Below, in pieces: positions 23,401-36,164 of a stretch of 64,000 nt of DNA (within the stretch, counting starts at the first letter, position 1; each line of letters begins with the position of its first letter). The DNA comes from Marasmius tenuissimus. Its lineage: Eukaryota > Basidiomycota > Agaricomycetes > Agaricales > Marasmiaceae. The stretch spans positions 620,001-684,000 of the forward strand of contig JAQOTA010000053.1 of the NCBI GenBank assembly GCA_029532415.1, written 5' to 3'. The notes beneath the pieces were generated by a model, which was not told the DNA's origin, made no database searches, and saw only the letters and a list, made by a program, of their open reading frames with translations. A program made the position numbers and the translations under genes.

Positions 23401-25849
23401 CATGCATCTTGCCTTCAGCACAACCACGACACAGAGGTGTCTTCTTAGTAGGTATCTTAAGGTCAAGTGGGAAACCTTGCGTATGTTTCCGAGCTTTATT
23501 CAGGGCTTTATCCGACGAATGCCCAAAGCGTCTGTGCTCAATATCGTAGTCGACGTTGTAAACGACCGACTTGGCCATTAAAACCTCAGCAGATGCTTTC
23601 CGCGAGTGTACCCAATAAATGGTTTGACCAGGCATATGAGGGTAGGAAACAAGCGACTGTCGTCGCTGTGATGAATAGAAGGCTAACTTCTTCGCATTTC
23701 CACGAATTGATAGACCATCTTGAAGGAACTCTCCCATTGATAGTAGACGTATGTCCAATTGAGGTATGTAATAGACAGGATAGAGACGCGAAACGCGCTC
23801 TGTAAGTTTCCCGTCATGTCCTTCAACATTATGCTTAATGAAGACAGTGCCTTTACCCTTGATCTGTATAGGGTTGCCCTTATTCGCAGTATTTACGATA
23901 GGACCATCAAGCGATTCATATTCAGCGAAGTCATTCATATCGTTCGTGAAATGAGAGGAGGCACCAGAATCAAGGAGCCAACCCTGTGCGTTGTTCACAC
24001 TTTTCTTTCCCTTGCACTGAGTACAACCCACGAAGTGGGTGGAGATAGCATTGCAATATGATACAAGTGATGCCAGATCACTACGACTACGACGCGAACT
24101 ACTGATACCAACTAGTTGTGAGCATCGCTGTAAGGTTGCATCAGATTGGGAAAGCAGGTCAAGATATGGTACTTGCCTGTCATCGTGGAACGATCCAAGA
24201 GAGACGTCATCCGGGACGTCCTCAACCCCTGCAGCTTCGGCAATATCGTTGTCAACATTATTACCGAATAGAGAGGTCATGTCTTCCATACCGTCGTCAG
24301 ATCCCCAGTCCATCTCTACATCTTCATCAGGATCAGCGCTACGAGAGCGTTTAGAAGAAGTAGAAGAAGGAGATCCGGCTCCCTCATATCCCTCATCATC
24401 CTCCAAAAGACGCTTGGACGAGGACGCACGTGGTTGTTCAATGCGGTCCTGGAGCGAACGATTGGTGGCGGACGTGACGATCTGTTCGAAGGGTTTGAGA
24501 TACCGCGCCGTCTTGGGGGCACCAAGTCTGTCAGCAAGGGAACGTGCTCCACGGACATCATCAAATACTGACTGAGATGGCTTGAAACCAGTGAAGGACT
24601 GCATAGCAGCCGGGTTCTTCTTGACAGCTGGTTGAGGAACAGTGCTATCGCAGGACTTGTCCCAGTGACCGGTGAAATGAGCTGGGGGCGGTGATCCCAT
24701 AGCGCGAACAGGAGGGGCGCTGGCGATCTCAGCGCGCAAGGAGTTGTTGACCGCGTTCAACGCGATACGTTCCCTGCGGTCGGTGATCGAGGAATAGGGA
24801 CGGATAGGAGCGGGGGAAGCTACGACAGATGCATAGGATGCCAGATGGGAGTGACCATGCGACCGATTGTTACCACCGTTGTTACCGCCAGCGTTGCCGG
24901 GACCCTGATGCTGGTTGATACCACCGCGGGTACCACGCTGCTGCTGCTTCTTCTTCTTACCGTTGTTTTGGTTCGAAGAGGGGCGTTGCTGCTGCTGCTG
25001 TGGTTGACGCTGTTGGCCACGCTGCTGCTGTCCACGCTGCTGACGTTGCTGCGGCGGACGCTGCTGCTGACCAAAAGATGGCTCGCGGTTACCAGCACGC
25101 TTGACCGCAGAGAGGCGGTTGGCAAGCTGAGGGTTCTGACGTTCATATTCAACCATGATGGCTTCATGAACGTCACCAACGGTGAGGGCAGTGTCACTTT
25201 CAGGATCTCTTGAGAAATCATGAAGAGATTTGGAGGAAGCGGCGTCCCATTCGGGAGGAATAGCTGCGATAAGAAGGAGGGCTTTGATCAACTCGGGGAG
25301 TTCAACCCCGACCTCGGCAAGACGTTCAATGTAGTGTTTGAACTTGGCGATGCCAGCCTGGGGATGGCTGGTGGTAAGCCGGAAGGACACTAGCTTGACG
25401 AAGTCGCCATAAATGGCAGACAGAGTTGGTTCGCCGTAGGTAGTGACGATGGTGGACCAGGCTTTGGCAGCGTCCATGTCCTTGAGAGGTTCAAAGACTT
25501 CCTTCGTAGAGGTCAACTGAATGATACCCATTAGCTGGAGATCTTTCTCCTCCCATGATTCCAGCGCAGTATTGTACGCCGTGATCTGAGCATCGGTGGG
25601 AGGGTGACGATCAGGTTCGTCGTCACTGTCAGTCCCAGCTGGAGGCGGAGCAGTTCCACCAGGGGGAGTTGTGACCGTAATGGTCGGAACAATGGGTTCC
25701 CCCAGCGGGTACATAGGCTTCTTAGCCGCACCAGTAAGGTGACGATAAAGGCCTTGAGCCTTGGTTACAGCTTCCATTTCGCCGTTGTAGGTCTGGCAGA
25801 ATCCAGTGCCGTCGAAGCGACCGGAGAAGAATTTCTTAACGTCAAACAT
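20438..25849 (-). CDS. Copia Gag-Pol polyprotein (inner copy), 1803 residues, intact
   Basis: A single uninterrupted frame begins at ATG 25849-25847. In order it carries: copia-type Gag (residues 1-260); a Q/R/G/N-rich basic tract (about 258-330) in place of a classic CCHC knuckle; an acidic Ser-rich region; aspartic protease DSGASSHF (about 626); GAG-pre-integrase HRRFGH...CRGC; integrase core D (HSDLK, about 835), D (SDEGG, about 898) and E (HAERFN, about 934); reverse transcriptase with YVDD (about 1486); and RNase H with TDSDW (about 1651), SSTEAEYMAL and CGDNQGSI. It ends FYSST. Gag and Pol are fused without frameshift, as is usual in plant and fungal copia elements. All catalytic motifs are present, so it is probably competent. 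Confidence 0.96.
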   Translation of the reverse strand: MFDVKKFFSGRFDGTGFCQTYNGEMEAVTKAQGLYRHLTGAAKKPMYPLGEPIVPTITVTTPPGGTAPPPAGTDSDDEPDRHPPTDAQITAYNTALESWEEKDLQLMGIIQLTSTKEVFEPLKDMDAAKAWSTIVTTYGEPTLSAIYGDFVKLVSFRLTTSHPQAGIAKFKHYIERLAEVGVELPELIKALLLIAAIPPEWDAASSKSLHDFSRDPESDTALTVGDVHEAIMVEYERQNPQLANRLSAVKRAGNREPSFGQQQRPPQQRQQRGQQQRGQQRQPQQQQQRPSSNQNNGKKKKQQQRGTRGGINQHQGPGNAGGNNGGNNRSHGHSHLASYASVVASPAPIRPYSSITDRRERIALNAVNNSLRAEIASAPPVRAMGSPPPAHFTGHWDKSCDSTVPQPAVKKNPAAMQSFTGFKPSQSVFDDVRGARSLADRLGAPKTARYLKPFEQIVTSATNRSLQDRIEQPRASSSKRLLEDDEGYEGAGSPSSTSSKRSRSADPDEDVEMDWGSDDGMEDMTSLFGNNVDNDIAEAAGVEDVPDDVSLGSFHDDRQVPYLDLLSQSDATLQRCSQLVGISSSRRSRSDLASLVSYCNAISTHFVGCTQCKGKKSVNNAQGWLLDSGASSHFTNDMNDFAEYESLDGPIVNTANKGNPIQIKGKGTVFIKHNVEGHDGKLTERVSRLYPVYYIPQLDIRLLSMGEFLQDGLSIRGNAKKLAFYSSQRRQSLVSYPHMPGQTIYWVHSRKASAEVLMAKSVVYNVDYDIEHRRFGHSSDKALNKARKHTQGFPLDLKIPTKKTPLCRGCAEGKMHEKSFPNSTTRASKPFERIHSDLKSYPAESYHRYKYYISFLDDCTSYVWTSKLKTKDEAVPALRDFLTMVKTQFNTVVKTWMSDEGGEYKGDKFDAVLKEYGIQRDQSIPYTPQQNGHAERFNRTIHEKAEALRFEACMPQSWWEFCHVHAVHLYNRTPVQRLSWRTPFEMLYGEAPDVSHLRVMGCAAYVFIPEDRRKNKLAPRSELMTFIGYQDGMKGFLFMRSNNSVFKGSTALFDETLYNKCPDAKTRGFTPVGSEPFTLGENPNIPSEDEDSDDDGFDTPLPDLRHRSEPSKRSEPQVDEPAGGPAPGDLPLPQSGPPTPPGEPAVPPPAPAADGPRRSSRQRKGTTQPGNIFGEQRNPNRPSDIIRDLENNNTWRNVTGDKEPSHPVDRPSSSRSRKGKGGKKGIPGPLPPPPAPEPSGSTTESHEEESVVERLTQEGGVGFVIYLLNNAVPIHDSLPTSDTPDFSNIREWTLRDILKLPVEQQKEWKTACHEELEALRKRKVFELCDLPKGRKAIRNRWVFDVKSNGRKKARLVAKGFSQVEGVDFDEIFSPVVRYETVRMMLALAALKNWYITSVDVKNAFLYGDLVEEIYMEQPEGFKVKGQERKVLRLRRALYGLKQAALEWWRTLSSSMEVLGFKRLTSDAGLFICKDPKSGEVVYAIIYVDDALFMGPNKAFVDKKKAEFMARWECRDMGDASEFLRMSIRREGNKIMIDQKDYLKKVLERFGMQNAKGAPTPLPAGYVPTPNDGPVNPVIRSKFQSVIGSLLYIMLGTRPDIAYAVTKLSQFSSNPTKEHLDKALYICRYLAGTSDYSLVYDGDSDGGLLAFTDSDWAADPIKRRSITGYFFKLAGGIFSWQSHAQKTVALSSTEAEYMALSDCSRQASWIRSLLSELGIDLGPIPICGDNQGSIFIASNPVQERRTKHIDIRYHYIRSCVEDGKVELFFIEGVYNPADMFTKNLGHEKFLRFRDHLGLEFYSST

Positions 25850-26149
25850 GATAGTAAGAGGTTAGGTAGTTTGGTGTTGGATCTAGAAAAGACAGCATCA
25901 GCATGCGTCTAATCAACACAGGGAGCAGCCATCAAGGCGCTATGCTCAACGAGGAGCATTGGATCCTTGAGATCCGATGTCGTCGAAGGACGTACATCAA
26001 TGCCATAGATCGAGCACTCAATTAAGAGGTCGATGGCAACATGCAGGTCTAGCCTAGCTAGCCGATGACAGCAGCCTAGGGGCGCTCGTCGCTGACAGCA
26101 GCCATTAAGGCGCTCGTCATTGTAGTCGGGCTAACCGGGGCCCATAACC

Positions 26150-26460
26150 TGATGAGCCGGCATGACGCCTAGCGCAGAGGACTACAACATAGCTATACTA
26201 CTACTTACCAGAGAGGAGTTTAGAGAGATAGAGGCGAGACGTAGAAGCTCAAGCACACTGTAGATTCAGGTAGAGAACTACGAGCTTATATACATGAAGA
26301 TACTATAGTGAATACCATATAAGGACGATAATAGGAATTGTACATATGATCATAAGTAGAAATGATAAATGGAACAATAGTCCCGCATAATATGATGGCG
26401 GGAAGTATGAACCGGGACTTCGGATTTACCGGGATCTAGATATAGTCCACGGATTCAACA
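26150..26460 (-). repeat. 5' LTR of inner copia element
   Basis: This is the 311-bp LTR upstream, in element orientation, of the inner Gag-Pol. Adjacent plus-strand bases 26135-26149 (CCGGGGCCCATAACC) are the primer-binding site. The leader between it and the ATG (25850-26149, about 300 bp) carries the same candidate splice acceptor as the outer copy. Confidence 0.95.
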
Positions 26461-28289
26461 AGAATACTTGGAGAAACGTCACTGGAGATAAAGAACCTAC
26501 ACATCCAGTTGATCGTCCTAGCTCTTCGCGATCTAGGAAAGGCAAAGGTGGTAATAAGGGGATTCCTGGTCCACTTCCGCCTCCGCCTGCTCCAGAACCT
26601 AGTGGAAGCACCACTGAGGAAGAAAGCGTAGTCGAAAGACTGACCCAAGAAGGGGGAGTAGGATTCGTGATTTACCTGTTGAACAATGCCGTTCCAGTTC
26701 ACGATTCGCTTCCAACGTCCGATACTCCTGATTTCTCTAATATCAGGGAGTGGACACTCCGCGATATTCTAAAGTTGCCTGTTGAGCAACAGAAGGAATG
26801 GAAGAACGCTTGCCACGAAGAACTTGAGGCACTTCGTAAGCGCAAGGTCTTCGAACTCTGTGACTTGCCTAAAGGTCGCAAAGCCATCAGAAATAGATGG
26901 GTCTTCGACGTCAAGTCGAATGGTCGCAAGAAAGCGAGGCTTGTTGCCAAAGGTTTCTCTCAGGTCGAAGGTGTCGATTTTGATGAGATCTTCTCACCAG
27001 TTGTTCGTTATGAGACTGTTCGTATGATGCTTGCTCTCGCAGCTCTCAAGAACTGGTACATCACCTCTGTTGATGTTAAGAACGCCTTCCTTTATGGTGA
27101 TCTTGTTGAGGAGATTTACATGGAACAACCTGAAGGCTTCAAAGTCAAGGGCCAAGAACGTAAGGTACTACGCCTGCGTCGTGCATTATATGGACTGAAG
27201 CAAGCTGCCCTTGAATGGTGGCGAACCCTCAGCTCGTCCATGGAAGTACTAGGTTTCAAACGCCTGACTTCTGATGCTGGACTCTTCATCTGCAAAGATT
27301 CGAAGAGTGGTGAAGTTGTGTATGCGATCATATACGTTGACGATGCACTCTTCATGGGTCCTAACAAAGCTTTTGTTGACAAGAAGAAAGCCGAGTTCAT
27401 GGCTCGATGGGAATGTCGTGATATGGGCGATGTTAGCGAATTTCTCCGCATGAGCATTCGTCGCGAAGGCAATAAAATTATGATTGACCAGAAGGATTAT
27501 CTGAAGAAAGTCCTTGAACGTTTCGGGATGCAGAATGCAAAAGGTGCTCCTACGCCCTTACCTGCTGGCTATGTGCCAACTCCCAACGATGGTCCAGTCA
27601 ATCCTGCCATTCGCTCCAAATTCCAGTCTGTGATTGGGTCGCTTCTATACATTATGCTGGGCACACGTCCTGATATTGCCTATGCAGTTACGAAGCTGTC
27701 CCAGTTCTCTTCTAATCCAACGAAGGAACACCTCGATAAAGCTCTGTATATCTGCCGCTATCTAGCTGGCACATCAGATTATTCACTTGTCTACGATGGT
27801 GACTCTGATGGAGGTCTTCTTGCGTTCACAGACTCGGATTGGGCTGCCGATCCTATCAAACGCCGTTCGATCACTGGCTACTTCTTCAAGTTAGCAGGCG
27901 GCATCTTCTCGTGGCAATCACACGCCCAGAAGACTGTAGCTCTTTCTTCCACTGAGGCTGAGTATATGGCACTGTCGGATTGCAGTCGTCAAGCTTCCTG
28001 GATAAGATCGCTACTCTCTGAACTAGGAATTGATTTAGGTCCTATTCCAATCTGCGGAGATAACCAAGGCTCTATCTTCATTGCATCTAATCCGGTTCAA
28101 GAACGCCGAACCAAGCACATCGATATTCGGTATCACTATATCCGATCGTGTGTTGAAGATGGCAAAGTCGAGTTGTTCTTTATTGAAGGAGTCTATAATC
28201 CCGCAGACATGTTTACGAAGAATCTCGGACATGAGAAGTTCTTGCGGTTCAGAGATCACCTTGGACTTGAATTCTATTCGTCCACTTGA
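26461..28289 (+). pseudogene. Outer copia Pol, 3' part (reverse transcriptase and RNase H)
   Basis: The outer element's Pol continues after the inner insertion: linker, then reverse transcriptase (RNRWVFDVK, DVKNAFLYGDL, YVDD near 27337) and RNase H (TDSDWAADP, SSTEAEYMAL, CGDNQGSIF), ending FYSST at TGA 28287-28289. The catalytic motifs are intact and the sequence is nearly identical to the inner copy. There is no start codon in its proper context, so no polyprotein can be made. Confidence 0.93.
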
Positions 28290-28318
28290 TTCGCTCAGAT
28301 GCGCTTTTCAGCTGCACT

Positions 28319-28331
28319 TAGCGAGGGGGTG
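28319..28331 (+). other. Polypurine tract of outer copia element
   Basis: TAGCGAGGGGGTG directly precedes the 3' LTR. It is the expected plus-strand priming site for LTR element reverse transcription. Confidence 0.75.
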
Positions 28332-29873
<1,542 letters not shown>

Positions 29874-30467
29874 AAACTAGTACATTATCAATAGATTAGA
29901 TCGTCGACGCAACGTAGTAGAGCCTAGAAAGCGCTTACTATGGTGCAACATGTAGGATACCTGGAACATCGATGGCATAACTCCTGAGATGGAGAATAAT
30001 ATGAAATTAACAACATACCATTCCACGGAGTGGACCAAGATAGCTATGGCTTTCATCCTGTCGTAAATGATTTGGCTTTGAGACGAAAGTTGACGTTGAT
30101 CCAGGATGTGTACATGTGAGGGCCGCTGGGCCGTTGGCACCAGTAATTTCACATCAGTACATATGTCTTGTATGAAGACGTATACATGGGCCTATGCGGG
30201 GCTGGAAGAACTGTTACGGCAAAAGTGGAGCTTGGCGTTAAGGTGAGAGAAGGTGAAGAGACAAGAGGCGACTCATCCTTCTCTTGATCTGATTGGATAA
30301 TCAAGTTTTCAAGCGTAATACATATTACTCACACCGCTCCCTCGACCTCCTGCTGAGCTCAACGACCAGCTGGCTCTGGGGGCCTGAAGTAAGCCTTGTA
30401 ATACTCGACTTGAGAGTGGGATTGGAAAGACTCCCCGTCGGATGTGCCCAAAGCAACCGTTTGTGCG
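29874..30467. other. Intergenic between OYE-2 and OYE-3
   Basis: About 0.6 kb with no supported gene. It contains the OYE-2 3' flank and the upstream region of the OYE-3 pseudogene. Confidence 0.4.
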
Positions 30468-30475
30468 TATATAAG
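30468..30475 (+). promoter_or_regulatory. TATA box of OYE-3 pseudogene
   Basis: TATATAAG lies 89 bp upstream of the remnant ATG at 30557. The promoter core appears to have outlived the coding frame. Confidence 0.5.
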
Positions 30476-30556
30476 ACTCAAACAAGGGGGGAGGGCGTCA
30501 TTCATCCTCACAATCTCGATGCGTTTCTTCTCTCACCTACGACTCACACGGCAAGC

Positions 30557-31930
<1,374 letters not shown>

Positions 31931-32552
31931 GAACTGCCAGAATATCGTCAATAGAGTAGACTGCTCGATACAACGTAGTACAGAGCCTGCACTTACTGTG
32001 AGTAGAATACTTGGATCCCCGTTCTGTCGTTTGGAATAATTCTATACCTTCTCACAAACTGACGCTATGGAAATTAACCTTAGCCTAGAACCACGACGCG
32101 ATTGCGAAAAAGATAGAAAGATTGAATCTCGACGGTACCTCAATTGCGCTTGATCCAGGACCCATTTGTACGCTGGGAGACAAGGTTAAAGTTACAGTCT
32201 GAGCGGTCTGATCGGTCACGTGCGACGTAAGACGATTATGAGTTCGACGGCGACGAGCGTATGTTCGACCACGCTTGGGACCATAATTTTCAGAGAAATC
32301 GAGAAAGCTTTTCGACCCATAATCATATAGAAAACATGGCTTGCTTGACATGAGGAGGTGGTGATACCTAGACGACGGCGACGAGAACGTGTGTGGGGGA
32401 AGTGTACGAGGGATGTAGAGCAAGATACACAGCACGGCCGATAGACGATAAAAGCAATTGTACATATAGTACAAGACGACTTCCTCTTTCTCTCTTTTGC
32501 CTGCCGATCGAATCCTGCCTGCCATCCACCGTGATGGAAGAGGTGAGGGTTT
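31931..32552. other. Intergenic / eS6 3' flank
   Basis: This 0.6-kb interval holds the presumptive 3' UTR of the minus-strand eS6 gene. An open frame on minus (32085-32525) is low-complexity (Arg/Ser-rich, hydrophobic blocks), has no domain, and overlaps the eS6 3' flank, so I do not call it. Confidence 0.45.
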
Positions 32553-33565
32553 TTAAGCAGTCGTTGCCCTGTAACGGTACCAGGTCAGCGAGGGTATGAT
32601 TCTCGGATGCGATGGGGTACGCACTTCTGGTGGTGGGATGCCTTGATAGCGGCAACCTTGGCCTTCTTCTCTGCAACACGCTTGGCGAGGAGGGCGCTAG
32701 ACGGAAACGATAAGTTCAAGTGGTGTGGAATATCGTGAGCTGTACGCACTCGAACTCGGACTTCTGCTCCTTCTGGTGTTCGAGCCTGCGGCGCTTGACG
32801 GACCGGAGGTGACGGCGGCGCTGGAGACGCATGGGGGTAACCAAACGCTGGATTTTGGGACTAGCATCGAAAAGTACAGGTCAGCAACGACGGTGAACGA
32901 GATGAAATTTGACACTCACGCCTTGGTGTAAGGCTTAGCGTTCTCCTTCTTCGAGCTCTTGACCTCTCTCCTGATAACATACTTCCTGACATCATCCTCC
33001 TTGCTCAAGTTGAAGAACTTCCTGATCTTGGTCGCCCTCTTGGGACCGAGCCTCTTAGGGAGAACGGTGTCGGTGAGTCCGGGGATCTCCTGCTCACCCT
33101 GCTTGACGATGACGAGAGAGAGAACAGCGATATCGGGGCCGACGATGCATCCACGGACGGATTTGCGCTTGCGCTCACCGTTACGACGGATGCGGTAGCA
33201 GGAGTGACCGTCGGAGAGGAGAAGACGGACACGGTAGGGGAGGAGGACACCTTGCTTCATCGGGAAACCCTGCTTGTCGTTTCCACCGGTGATACGGAAA
33301 ACGTAGCCCTTCCATTCGTCGCCAACAGAGTCAGCGGGGACTTCCTGGGACATCTTCTTGTCGAAGAAGACACGGCTGGAAACGTTGATATAGAAATTGA
33401 GATTTTCTCTTCGAATTCTTCAAATAGGTTCGACTACGCACTAGCGTTTCTCATCATCGAGGTCGATGAGTTTTTGGGCCCCAGTTGCGGGGTCTGTAGG
33501 CCATTTTCAGTCTCCAGTCCAATTGAGAGAATTTCCTAGTACTCACTGGCGATGTTCAACTTCAT
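32553..33565 (-). CDS. RPS6: 40S ribosomal protein eS6
   Basis: This is a component of the small ribosomal subunit and a target of TOR/S6-kinase signalling in eukaryotes. Six exons on the minus strand (33547-33565, 33442-33493, 32920-33375, 32750-32860, 32625-32696, 32553-32568) sum to 726 nt, or 241 residues. Conserved landmarks are the start [59 protein letters not shown], and the basic C-terminal helix with [11 protein letters not shown]. The first exon is 19 nt and the last coding exon only 16 nt, so automatic annotation may miss both. The C-terminus ends SHHQKATTA. It is divergent with uS15 and probably co-regulated. Confidence 0.97.
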
Positions 33566-33860
33566 GTTTGGGTCGGAAAGAGGCTTGCAGCGACTTCAAC
33601 GCCTGCTCTTGAGGGTCTTGATGTTGAGGGCGAGGAGAGGGATCCGCTTGCCGAGCGTGTAGGAGATACAACAACACAAGCAAACACACGAAATAATTAA
33701 GGTTTACAACTGCACAGTTCTACCAAGCCACCCGGCATTTGCCGAAGCGCCTGGCACCGACAAATTTGCTTGCTATCGCCGTCCTCGACATCGACAAAGG
33801 CAGCAAGGCCGTTCAAGACCCTTTCTTTTTTCAACTCCCCAATTCCTCAAGACAGTCGCC
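33566..33860. promoter_or_regulatory. Shared divergent promoter region, eS6 / uS15
   Basis: Only 295 bp separate the two ATGs, which face away from each other. Both genes encode 40S subunit proteins, so a bidirectional promoter giving equal output is likely. No TATA box is evident. Confidence 0.6.
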
Positions 33861-34563
33861 ATGGGTCGTATGCACGCTCCCGGAAAGGGCATTTGTACGT
33901 TGCAATACCTCTGCCAAGTTATCGCAGGAATTGACCTTTGATTATTTACTGTATAGCGTCCTCTGCCCTCCCTTACCGCCGCGCTCCCCCTACGTGGCTC
34001 AAGACCACTCCCGACGATGTCGTCGACCAAATCATTAAGCTCGCCCGTAAGGGTTTGACTCCCTCCCAGATCGGTGTCACCCTCCGTGACTCGCACGGTA
34101 TCCCCCAAGTGCGCTTCGTCACTGGTAACAAAATTCTCCGTATCCTCAAGTCCAACGGTGTGTAATTCATCTCGATACAAGTCATATATGGACTCTCATA
34201 CACTGGCCTGCTTCGTTTCACCTCCCTATTCGTGCATTTCTTGTGCGATTTCGCGTTTTTCTATATGCCTTTTGTTTGGGGATAGGACTTGGCCCATCCA
34301 TCCCTGAGGACCTCTGGCACCTCATCAAAAAGGCGGTCGCCGTCCGAAAGCACCTTGAGGTCAACCGAAAGGACAAGGACTCCAAGTTCCGTCTCATCTT
34401 GATCGAGTCGAGAATCCACAGGTGCGTTTTCTCACTGTTGTTTGGAGTCGAACCTGTGCTGATGAGGTACTTGTCTAGATTGGCTCGTTACTACAAGACC
34501 AAGCAGCAGATTCCTCCTACTTTCAAGTACGACTCTGCTACTGCTTCCACCCTCATTGCCTAA
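33861..34563 (+). CDS. RPS13: 40S ribosomal protein uS15 (S13)
   Basis: This is a small-subunit ribosomal protein. Four exons (33861-33894, 33957-34157, 34286-34421, 34479-34563) sum to 456 nt and exactly 151 residues, the canonical length of eukaryotic uS15. It starts [12 protein letters not shown] and contains [58 protein letters not shown] and [14 protein letters not shown]. It ends ASTLIA at TAA 34561-34563. Start and splice choices are fixed by the conserved protein. Confidence 0.98.
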
Positions 34564-36164
34564 GCGTCCTTGATGCTACTGGTGGGTGTTTGAGGAGAAG
34601 GGTCTTATGTTTACTGCAGTCATGTACTTCACTATGTATGATCCTATTCATATGTCACACTATGAGCAGTAAACGTTGGTTACTTGAACACGGTACTAAC
34701 CTTAAATGAACTGTGAAAGATTTTGAATTTGAAAAAGCGTTGCGGCTTGGTTGCGCCCTACGCGTCTGGCAGGGCCTATCGCCGTGACCAAGCGTGACTC
34801 ACACTCCCAGCATTTGTGACATCCTGTGACAATCCCGGTCTCAACCTTGCACCCACCACCACCTACAACTTGGTCTCCCTTGGGCATCGTCTCGACTTCG
34901 TATCTACAATATGCGCCTCAAATTCGTCCAAACTTTAGCTTACTGCCATGCAAATGTCTCTCCACTCGGATCCATACAAATATGATAAAATTCAACACAA
35001 CAGCGCAAAATCGTGTCGCAGGAAAGAAAGACTGCATGATCCGCTATGCCTCTAACCCGGCTAATGACTGCGGATGAAAAGCCAAGACTTCAATGGACAG
35101 CGGTCTAAGTATCTTCCATCTGGATTTCCGACGAATTCGTAGAACAGAAACAGAACAATGGGACGGTGTAAGCAAAGCAACATTTCCAATGTCCATGCCC
35201 TTTCCCAGACTCATGAACATATCATCCATTAGGACTGTCTTATGCCCACAACGACGCGTACTCTGAAACCCTGGGCTCGAAAGACCTTGGCGGATTCTCT
35301 TCTCGAAGGAAACCGAGTGGGACTTTGTGCGTCGAGGGTATGTGCGTCGCTCTCCAATTTATCTCATCCCGCCGTAGCAATGGGAAGATTTACATCTACG
35401 ATTGTACCGGAAACAATGACAGGCTTCAATGCTTTACCCGATTCCCGACCGCGAGCAGCTTGCTTGCCAAGAGATAGGGAGCCGATTTGAGTTGAAGGAT
35501 CCGTCGTACGGGGAACTGTACGCATTCACTGGCGTATAGTCTCGTCACCCTTAATTTCCTCTGTCACGATCAGACGTCATAAATGTATTCACGGTCTCTA
35601 CTTGTTCTTCTCCTCTACCGCTTAGGTCGTAGCGAGATCGACACCACATGAACTCGAAGGACAGTGAATTCCAAGTATTTAGCACCTACCAGGGTTTCCA
35701 AGCAACATTGACTCCGAGTTCGCTCGAAGGTTGGACAGAGGAAGTGAGTGACTACTAAGATCTTATTCTCCTCCACTCACACAAGATCTAGGTATCAGCT
35801 TTGGCCGCAGTTCGAAGGGTTACATGAACCCGGTAGCATGACGCGAGAGCAGGACGAATCCGATAGAATTTGAATTCTAACAACTCGGCCTCGAACACAT
35901 CTGTCGTGGGCAACGGATTTCTTCGAAGCGAGGGATTTACTTGAATCTCCTAATCGCAATAGAATACGCTGCCGATATCTCCTACAAGCTCCACTCTACG
36001 TTCTGGCTGTCTATACAACCGCGCCCGCTTCTCTTCCGGCGTTTGTCGTATTTTTGTTGTCGTACGTTACTGTCCTTTGCTGGCTTACCAGGCTTGATAC
36101 ATATATGTAGTTCGTTTAGGTGGAAAGGTTTGAACTAGCAACGCTCTGTTCGGCGTCTCAACTC
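34564..36164. other. 1.6-kb interval, only coding-like scraps
   Basis: This holds the 3' flank of uS15 and the upstream region of the NRPS-like gene. Around 35260-35530 two overlapping frames show coding-like composition (ETEWDFVRRGYVRRSPIYL; SRFELKDPSYGELYAFTGV) but are broken by stops and frame changes. A frame at 35648 (MNSKDSEFQVFSTYQGFQA) ends quickly. These could be remnants of an unknown gene. I recognise no family. Confidence 0.35.

Larger units (their letters stand above)
20085..26460 (-). mobile_element. Nested copia retrotransposon (inner copy), 6376 bp, apparently complete
   Basis: This is a full-length element of the same family inserted in opposite orientation into the Pol of the outer copy. 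It is flanked by the 5-bp duplication AGAAT. The two 311-bp LTRs differ at about three positions by eye. The primer-binding site (26135-26149), polypurine tract (beside 20396), leader and single long Gag-Pol ORF are all present. It is younger than the outer insertion by necessity and looks autonomous. LTRs of inner and outer copies differ more from each other than within a pair, notably by a small indel, so they derive from distinct source copies. Confidence 0.95.

Noticed and set aside
24039..25213. Plus-strand ORFs opposite inner Gag, including a Leu/Thr-rich hydrophobic frame
   Set aside because: These are antisense shadows of the Gln-rich Gag tract (CAG-type codons read backwards give Leu/Cys/Trp strings).
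32085..32525. Minus-strand 146-codon ORF downstream of eS6
   Set aside because: No domain, low-complexity composition, overlaps the eS6 3' flank, and no splice or start support.
36120..36164. Upstream in-frame ATG at 36120 as start of the NRPS-like gene
   Set aside because: The 15 extra residues (MERFELATLCSASQL) are not typical of the family start. MAIPLSFLD at 36165 fits better. The upstream start is not excluded.
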